DNA of 64,000 bases. Origin: Atrina japonica (lineage: Eukaryota > Mollusca > Bivalvia > Pterioida > Pinnidae). The notes under the pieces are model-generated. The model ran no database searches and was not told the origin of the DNA. It saw only the letters and a list, made by a program, of their open reading frames with translations. Below, in pieces: positions 57,238 through 64,000 of the stretch. Every line of letters begins with the position of its first letter. The stretch's first letter is position 1. The translations under genes and the position numbers were made by a program. The DNA lies in contig BROG01000006.1 of the NCBI GenBank assembly GCA_030159075.1, forward strand, positions 3,357,501 to 3,421,500, given 5' to 3'.

Positions 57238-57908
57238 GAAGACGAAGCTGTGACACCTACCCTGTCCGAACGTCAGTGTTTTGAGGATACCATTGTTATA
57301 TCCCCCTTTCTGCAGTGGCCTCGTCAAGGGTGGTCAGGTTTCATGCAGATGGTGCAAACAGGCGGCTCCCATCCTGGAAAATCCTCTGTTACATTCCTGC
57401 CAATTATCGACCTGAATCCTGGAGACATGACATGCGTCTACTCGACCCTGCTCTTTTTGGCTGAACAAGCAAAGCAGAGTAAAACAGCGCCAGTCATTAC
57501 ATTCGATCAACCGCTGTGGTGGAAGCTCAAACTATTGTGGCCAAACGAACCACCAACAAGTGTTTTGAAGTCAGTAATACTGCGGATTGGAGGGCTCCAC
57601 ACTGAAATGAGCTACCTTGGCTGTATTGGGCGTCTCATGGAAAACTCAGGGTTGTCTGAAGTACTGGAAGTTTTGTCTATGGCAGCAACACAGTTGCGCA
57701 CATGTTGAGTGGAAAAGGCAGTAGCCAGGGTCGTAGAGGCCATTTTCTTGTGACTGCAGCACTAAACATCCTCCTCCTCACTGCAGATGCATTGGGACTG
57801 CCGTTGCCAGAGGTCGAGAGTGAGGTTGAGACGATGTCGGACGATGTCCCAACAGTAGTCCCAAACAGATCCGGTAGCAAGTGCAGAAGCCATGGACACG
57901 GATGTTGA
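57238..57908 (+). pseudogene. Broken gene of a repetitive invertebrate family, central part
   Basis: The frame ending at 57708 reads WSGFMQMVQTGGSHPGKSSV, FLPIIDLNPGDMTCVYSTL, APVITFDQPLWWK and LRIGGLHTEMSYLGCIGRL. A frameshift near 57702 continues as MLSGKGSSQGRRGHFLVTAA. The two parts together fit the TFDQPLWWK / G-x-HTEMS-x-LGCIG pattern of the family. Several hundred residues between the finger and this part seem to be missing. No function should be assumed. Confidence 0.6.
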
Positions 57909-58897
57909 TACTGTTGAATCCATGTCAACTGCAAAACAAATGCTCACTCAACTACTCACAACCCTGTGTAGATAATTCAAAACTGCCGTGACTATCAACA
58001 AGGAAGCAGTCCATATTTTGTTGTATATATAACCTTTCAGGATATCTGCAATACGTATGCACAGTACGTCCTCCATTGGGTGAAGGACATGACTCACCTC
58101 AGAAGGGGAACTAGCACAATAGCAGTGCACTGCGAGTCACACATGAAAAAAGACGATTTTCTCTGCATACCTGTTTGAGCTTATTACTGACATAACCACA
58201 TGGACTCAAGCAGAAAAAAAAATCTTCATGAAACCAGAAGCCAGGCGTGGTACGTTTCAGAGCATGCTACCCATTGGAAAACCGACAGGGCTAGGTGAAA
58301 ATAATGATTTATTTAGAACTCCCGGTCTGGTGTTCTGGCGCCCGTCATATGACAAGCCACCTGCTCCAGATATATGCGAGAAACTGCAAAACATGGTCTC
58401 CCAAGCCTTTGTCACGGAACTAAGTCGCTATGGCATAAGTACCCTTTCGTGCCTAGTCCTGAAGCAAGTTGACTGGTAGGTTGTTTGTATGTGCATTGGC
58501 CCTTTAAAAGGTCCATTAAGAGCATTAATTCGCCAAAATTGATTGTGCAATAACACAAATGTCTATCCGTGACCAATCCCACAGGTATTACTGGTACAGG
58601 TGCCTTCAAGGTGTTGAAGATTAACCCCCAAAATGTGCTGTTTGTACTGTAGATATTTGACCATAACCATTGACGAAATCAGGAGCTATCCAAAAGCCAC
58701 TTTATGATTGTAGCATTGCATAGAACTGCCACATCGGGGATGCCACTAGCTATGGGCATATTTTTCAATAAAGCCGATGAAAATAGGCAAAATTTTGAGT
58801 GATTTTGGCAAATACGGTTGTGATTATAGGGATCGTAGTGAATGCCGCAAAAAAATAAATTCTGTTGCAGACCTTTTTCATTATTTCTACTGGACTA

Positions 58898-61800
58898 TCG
58901 GGGATCCGTAAAGTGTAGTACAATTAGTCTTAGTGTCACACTTGATCGTAAACAGATTTACACTTGATGATTTATTGAATGAATATTTACATTTCCCGCA
59001 GCCGTCTTCCATAGACTCAGTTAAACTAGACGGCGTTCATATCGGCTATAAATGAAGTTACTTACTTATATGACGTCACACAATGATGTAGCTTGACACA
59101 GCTTCTAATGCCCAGCTTTACACTGGAGTGTCAATATGCAGTATGGGAATGGTATATTACGCACTAATTGACCTATCGCCAAATGTCTGACACATGGATG
59201 CCCATGTGTTTTTTAAGTCAATCGATTTTGACGTCATAATCAAACGAGTCTTTGACGGGCCATTTAATTGTGACGTCATAATTAAAAGGTTTGCCAAAAG
59301 GTGTCATTTCGGGCATACGGCGATAGGTCAATAATACTCTTGTTTCCAAATGCTATAACAGGAAAGTTAAATGATTGTCATTTGAAGATGTGCACAGGAG
59401 TTTATTTACACATGAGATCACCATGGGGTCGTATCAGGTCCAAAAAAACAAATAAATAACAGCGCAATGACTTCTCTTTAATTTTACAAAACTAGATTTT
59501 GATTATTGTGCGTAGAAATAAATGAAACCAAAACTTACTTGAGAATACACACAAATACAATGCATTTTACTGAAATTTCTTTTACAGGCCCATGACCGGC
59601 TGGTTACGCTTAGAGAGGTTGTTTATTTTGTTTTAAATGATAATCTGCTTTGCAAAATTGTTATATAAAGTTATTATCTTACCATTAATTACGCTTCTAA
59701 GTGATTCTCTGTTTTCTAGTCATTTGAGTTTGAAGATCAATAAATGATTTTTACTCGTAACGACAATAAATACCAACGAAGTTGCGTGATATTCAAGGCA
59801 ACCTCAGAAGAAAAAGTTCGACATATGGGTTATTTTCATCTCGTACCCATAACAACTCGTACCTAAGTGAGTTGTTCGACTACCGCCCATGTTTTAACTG
59901 ACTCGTGCCCACCGATTAACTCACTCGTGTCCATCGCCTGTTTGATTGTAGAATTATTCATGAAGGTATACATGTACTTACCAACAAGGTAATTAGCTTA
60001 ATGCCGTTTGGTATTGAAATGTCATACAACTATCACTGACAGAGGTATTGTCCGAATAACAAAACATGGCGAGGCGGATTAAGTAAACCTTTAAGTATTT
60101 TGCGGATGATTCTACTCAATCTCCGGTTATGACAATTTTTATGGGAAAAACTATTTAGTCCCCACTGGATACTCGTAGGTAGGATAACAAGTAAGAACGA
60201 CTACTTTTGTCAGTGTAAATTTAATGTCGTTCTGCTTTATTATCTAACATTGGAACGTGACAGATCAAGAAACGATTCATGAGACTCCAACCCGCCAGGT
60301 TATATGGATATAAGGGAAAGGAGTCGTTACAAATTTGCGAGTTTTTGGCAATTGATTTTGGTTTCGAAAACAAAGAAATTTAGATACCCCGAATGTACAT
60401 AGATGTTTATATAGGGGGGCACCCTCATCGTCGTAAAACCACGGTCCGGAATCGCTATGCACTTGCCAACCCGTTGTTTCATGTACCCGAAATCAGTCGT
60501 AGCCAATGAATATTTATAAAGGAGTAAGTGTGTTCAATTTATCCAATCACAGTAGATTTGATCGGCAACGGAAGTTATCGGGAAGTCCGTCGATTTAGCA
60601 CAATTCTGAAATTGTTTGAAAGTCCCGATCTGATTAGTTGACGAATGCGAACACCGTTTACTGGCATTGGCTGAGGCTTCATGAATAATAAAAATATGCA
60701 AGAGTGATTTCGGGTACATAAAACCACGGGTAGGAAAGAGCATACTAGCATAGTGTTTGTTTACAGTTTAATTTAGGAATCACTGTGTCAGATTTTTTAC
60801 TTGTTTATATGACAGGACAGAAACCTATCGTGTACAAGTGTAGTTGTTTTAGAGGAACGTTTAAGGAACATACTATTAGTAAGATCGTCATTCAACGTGG
60901 TAAAGCGTCTTATAGGGATATTGAAAGAAAACCCTTCTATCTTGACATGACTGCATAAAACTGACAGAAACATCTTCTTATGCCATCAAGAACGTCGTAA
61001 TTTTTAAACGAAATTGCACTGCTTGCAAACACCACACAATTTCCATGTATAAAGCTATAATTTCAACCTACTAAAACAAATGTAACTTGTACGACATGGT
61101 CATTATAAAATGTTGAATTTTTTTCTATTGTAAAAATATACTTGGGTTATTTTTCTATGGTAGAAAATATACCTGGATCATTTTTCTATGGTAAAAAATA
61201 TTTCCGTGCCTTTTCTATATTCGTAAAAATATCTGGAAAACGAGTAATTTTTTCCTACTGATAAGGGTCGAAAGACCTCTTTGGAGTTTATCCTTTCCGT
61301 TACAGTTTGTCATAATAGTATGCAACTTCAGACCTGGAATCTAGATACCATGCAGTGATAGATGCCAGATGTGAAAAGCAGCTTCAAGAAAGTGAAGCGA
61401 TCTTGTCCGACATTCTGTTGAGGTCACATGATATAAGCATTGAGTATTTCGACAAAACTGAACGGAATGGAACAATCCGAAAAAGCGTAACGGTTATTCA
61501 TGATGCCTACATAGAAAAGTGATCGAGCCCGGGTAATTTTTCAATGTGCTTGAGAACTAAGTCATCGGTGTAACCAGAATTCCCACGTTATTGTGTACAA
61601 ATCAATAAAACGATGGGTACGATAATCCAATTGTTTTGGTTACTAGTCAGTCAATCGAAGGCATGACTTAGCCAAAAAGAGGGTACGAGTTGAGATGGGT
61701 TCGAACTGAGATGGGTCCGAGTTTACCATCATTCCACAAAGAAGTAAACACGTTGCCATACAGGTAGCAAATAAACAAAACACAAAGAACAGAAACTGAA

Positions 61801-64000
61801 GAGAGACAGAATCGATAAAGAATTTGTGCTGTGCGTTTAGGAACAGAAATAGAGCGTTGAAATGCTTAGAGGAAGGAAATGAAGCTGACAACAAATTCAA
61901 AATGTGCCACCTTTCTTTGAATTGCCCCTGAATATACCTCAATCTGTCAAGGCTAACACTTCTGTTCGATCGTCGAGTCAAACTGGTCGGAGAATACCAA
62001 AACTTTCTTTTGTTTTTATCTTTTAACTTGAATGTGGTAAAAGTGTTTGTACAGAAATAAAATATTTATATAAATACTTCCGAAAATTTGATATACATTC
62101 ATGTTTTACATACTTTCCGTATCGATGTAACAGCAGTGAAAGGTACATGTGCGATCGCTAATTAGGGGTGTTTGTATCATGCTGCTTTTATCATTTTCTG
62201 ACTAATTTCAGTGCATGTGTGTACTAGTTCTGATTAGTATGTCTTTAAATTGTATAATGTGTGAATCAGAGAACTTTTTACGATACTTCATGTAGGTCGA
62301 TTAAAGCAGTCGTGGGCCTTTAATCATTTGAAACTTATAATCATTTAAAAATAAATTTTGCAAAGTGAACACTTTATGAGGTTAAAACTACTTGCGTTAT
62401 TTTTTTCATATGGCAGCCGTGGATACGATATACCCTTTCCAGGGAAAAAAGATAAAAGGACCGCTAAACTCATTTGCATATTACAATAGTGCAAGAAAAG
62501 TAAAATATCAATTTAAAAACTAAAGTTAAAACTAAAATGTATAATAACAATTTAGGTTAAGTGAGAAACATCACAATATCCATAAATGACATTAGACTAG
62601 AGACATATATAATGTGTTGTTCATGTCTCTGATTAGACTAACCGTATATAGCAGATAATTGGGCAAGATCTTTAGCTATATGTTTTTAAGCGGAGTGATA
62701 TTTTGTCAGCGTGTTTTAACTCAAATAATTACATATGAAAGTGTGATTTGAAAATTTAAATCTTCATCTTTTTTTGTTTGTTTGTTTGTTTAATTATTTT
62801 TATGTTCACATATATTAACAATTTTTTCGTCATTGTAATGTACACTAAACCTCCTACTGACAATACGCTTTGACTTTATCTCTGTAGAGGTTGTACGTAG
62901 ACTTAATTGAGTTGAGGTACAATCAACTCGTAAAAATTAAAATGTAACGAAAATATAGTTTTAATACACAACAATGTACATCATTATTCAGGGCCGTTTA
63001 TTCTCCATCTGTAACACACATATGTATATTATATATTAGACATTTTAAAAACACAGTACGGAAATATAATATTACAAACACAATTAAAACGAATCGTCGT
63101 TCCTATACATCAAAAATCAAGCTAAATTGTAATATTTGCATTTTACAATATCATCAATTGGAATTTACATAAAACAAATCACATTTCCGTTATGTGTATG
63201 TACTGATATACAACAGATGTGTCAATTCCTGAAATCCTTCGCCACATCTGACATAAAAAAGTCACCAAGAACCTATATCCTACTTCCTTAAATTCACATT
63301 ACTTACAAACGTCAAAATTACACCGTTCCTTCTTTTAGTAATACACCCCAAAGATAATGCCGATGGCGGACCAGGGTAGCAAACTTACTTCGTATGCTCG
63401 GTATTTGAAATCGTCCACGTCGATGTATATTTTCTATATTTTCAGTGCCACCCAATCTTTTCAAAAGCTTTTGAACAATTTACTTGGATATATTCTACAT
63501 TTCACTGTCTTTCGACCACTAAATCCCACTCCACTCCATCTGCTTTTAGCCAAAACAGTTCAAGACTAATTTTGTTTAGCTTCAATACAATGTTATATAT
63601 AGTAAATGAAAATCTTTTATGGATAAGTCATATTTATAACACGTGTTCGAAAGTATGTTATTGTGGTATTGTTTTTCATTTGTTAACAAGTACGATCAGT
63701 TTATGACCAAACATTGCACTGAAAATAACCATTACATTACAAACGGCGTTAATTAAGTTGTTACTCATTTGTGGTCTGGCACAGCAATTTGATTGGCTGA
63801 GTGAAAATAACACAATTTATATTAATTTTGCACTAGTGAAAATCCTTGTAAATCCTGTTTAAACCAGTCAGATTGTTTTGACCGCTTGATGCGTTTGTGT
63901 GTTTTTTACCGGTACAAGCGTATCGGACAATCGTGTGAACTCATCATATAATATATGCATTGCTACTATTGCATCATTGAACATTATATACATTTAAATT
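58898..64000. other. Terminal 5.1 kb without a recognised gene
   Basis: Open frames here (for example minus 61643-61981 with a hydrophobic segment, and plus 63357-63569) have no recognisable domain. At about 60482-60494 and 60702-60714 GTACCCGAAATCA and its inverse occur with CCACGG outside, possibly the ends of a small foldback element. A short repeat of TTTTTCTATGGTAGAAAATA occurs at 61115-61240. Confidence 0.4.
61115..61240. repeat. About 40-bp tandem repeat, 3-4 copies
   Basis: TTTTTCTATGGTA-AAAATAT followed by CTTGGG, CCTGGA or CCGTG recurs at about 61119, 61150, 61182 and 61216. Confidence 0.6.

Larger units (their letters stand above)
55828..58897 (+). mobile_element. 3.07-kb element with about 80-bp terminal inverted repeats
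   Basis: The left end TAGTCCAGTAGAAATAA and the block TGCAACAGAATTTATTTTTG with GCGGCATTCA are repeated in inverse order at 58815-58897. TCG flanks both ends (55825-55827 and 58898-58900), a possible 3-bp target duplication. Inside is a broken gene of a repetitive family. The superfamily is not assigned. Confidence 0.7.

Noticed and set aside
57013..57327. 104-residue minus-strand protein
   Set aside because: It is the shadow of plus-strand family homology (CIFCG finger, WSGFMQ region) in the same interval.
61643..61981. 112-residue minus-strand frame with a hydrophobic segment
   Set aside because: It starts at a TTG rather than ATG, has no recognisable domain and shows no splice or promoter context.

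Overview
The window is AT-rich, intron-rich animal DNA crowded with mobile elements. The two recognisable host genes (RECK and bursicon beta), tRNA-derived SINEs whose 3' tails resemble bivalve SINEs, and Naiad-type Penelope-like retroelements together point to a lophotrochozoan mollusc, most likely a bivalve. Species cannot be read from the sequence.

Region 1 (about 1-22,600) is the 3' part of a RECK gene on the plus strand. Eighteen exons, whose phases all join, run from 352 to a TGA stop at 20,592-20,594 and encode 853 residues. They cover the end of cysteine knot 2, knots 3-5, the CRD-like block with its YCTNFNNRPT motif, three Kazal modules, a VWC-like segment and a C-terminal GPI signal. 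The signal peptide and knot 1 lie upstream of the window. The introns hold a 51-bp minisatellite that seems to have grown out of a mariner-type MITE, long arrays of 64-bp and about 29-bp units, several SINEs (one split by a MITE) and other MITEs.

Region 2 (about 22,600-44,200) has no host gene that I can support. It holds microsatellites, SINEs, antisense fragments of a Naiad element, two copies of a 1.2-kb repeat (one interrupted by an hAT-like element, so the other shows the empty site), hammerhead-ribozyme-like motifs, and an array of alternately inverted CTAGTTTTTCTC units.

Region 3 (about 44,280-51,300) contains a bursicon beta (partner of bursicon) gene. It has two coding exons (47,823-48,095 and 51,055-51,204), 140 residues, a signal peptide and 11 cysteines. 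A TATA/Inr pair at 44,286-44,317 with a splice donor at 44,354 may mark its promoter and 5' UTR exon. Two large foldback elements lie between that point and the coding start.

Region 4 (about 51,600-55,000) is the longest Naiad copy: GIY-YIG endonuclease first, then a CxC linker and a reverse transcriptase with YIDD, broken by several frameshifts and stops. A decayed hammerhead-like motif lies about 40 bp upstream of its reading frame. Region 5 (55,828-58,897) is bounded by about 80-bp terminal inverted repeats and holds a frameshifted, internally deleted gene of a repetitive invertebrate family of unknown function. From 58,898 to 64,000 I recognise no gene.
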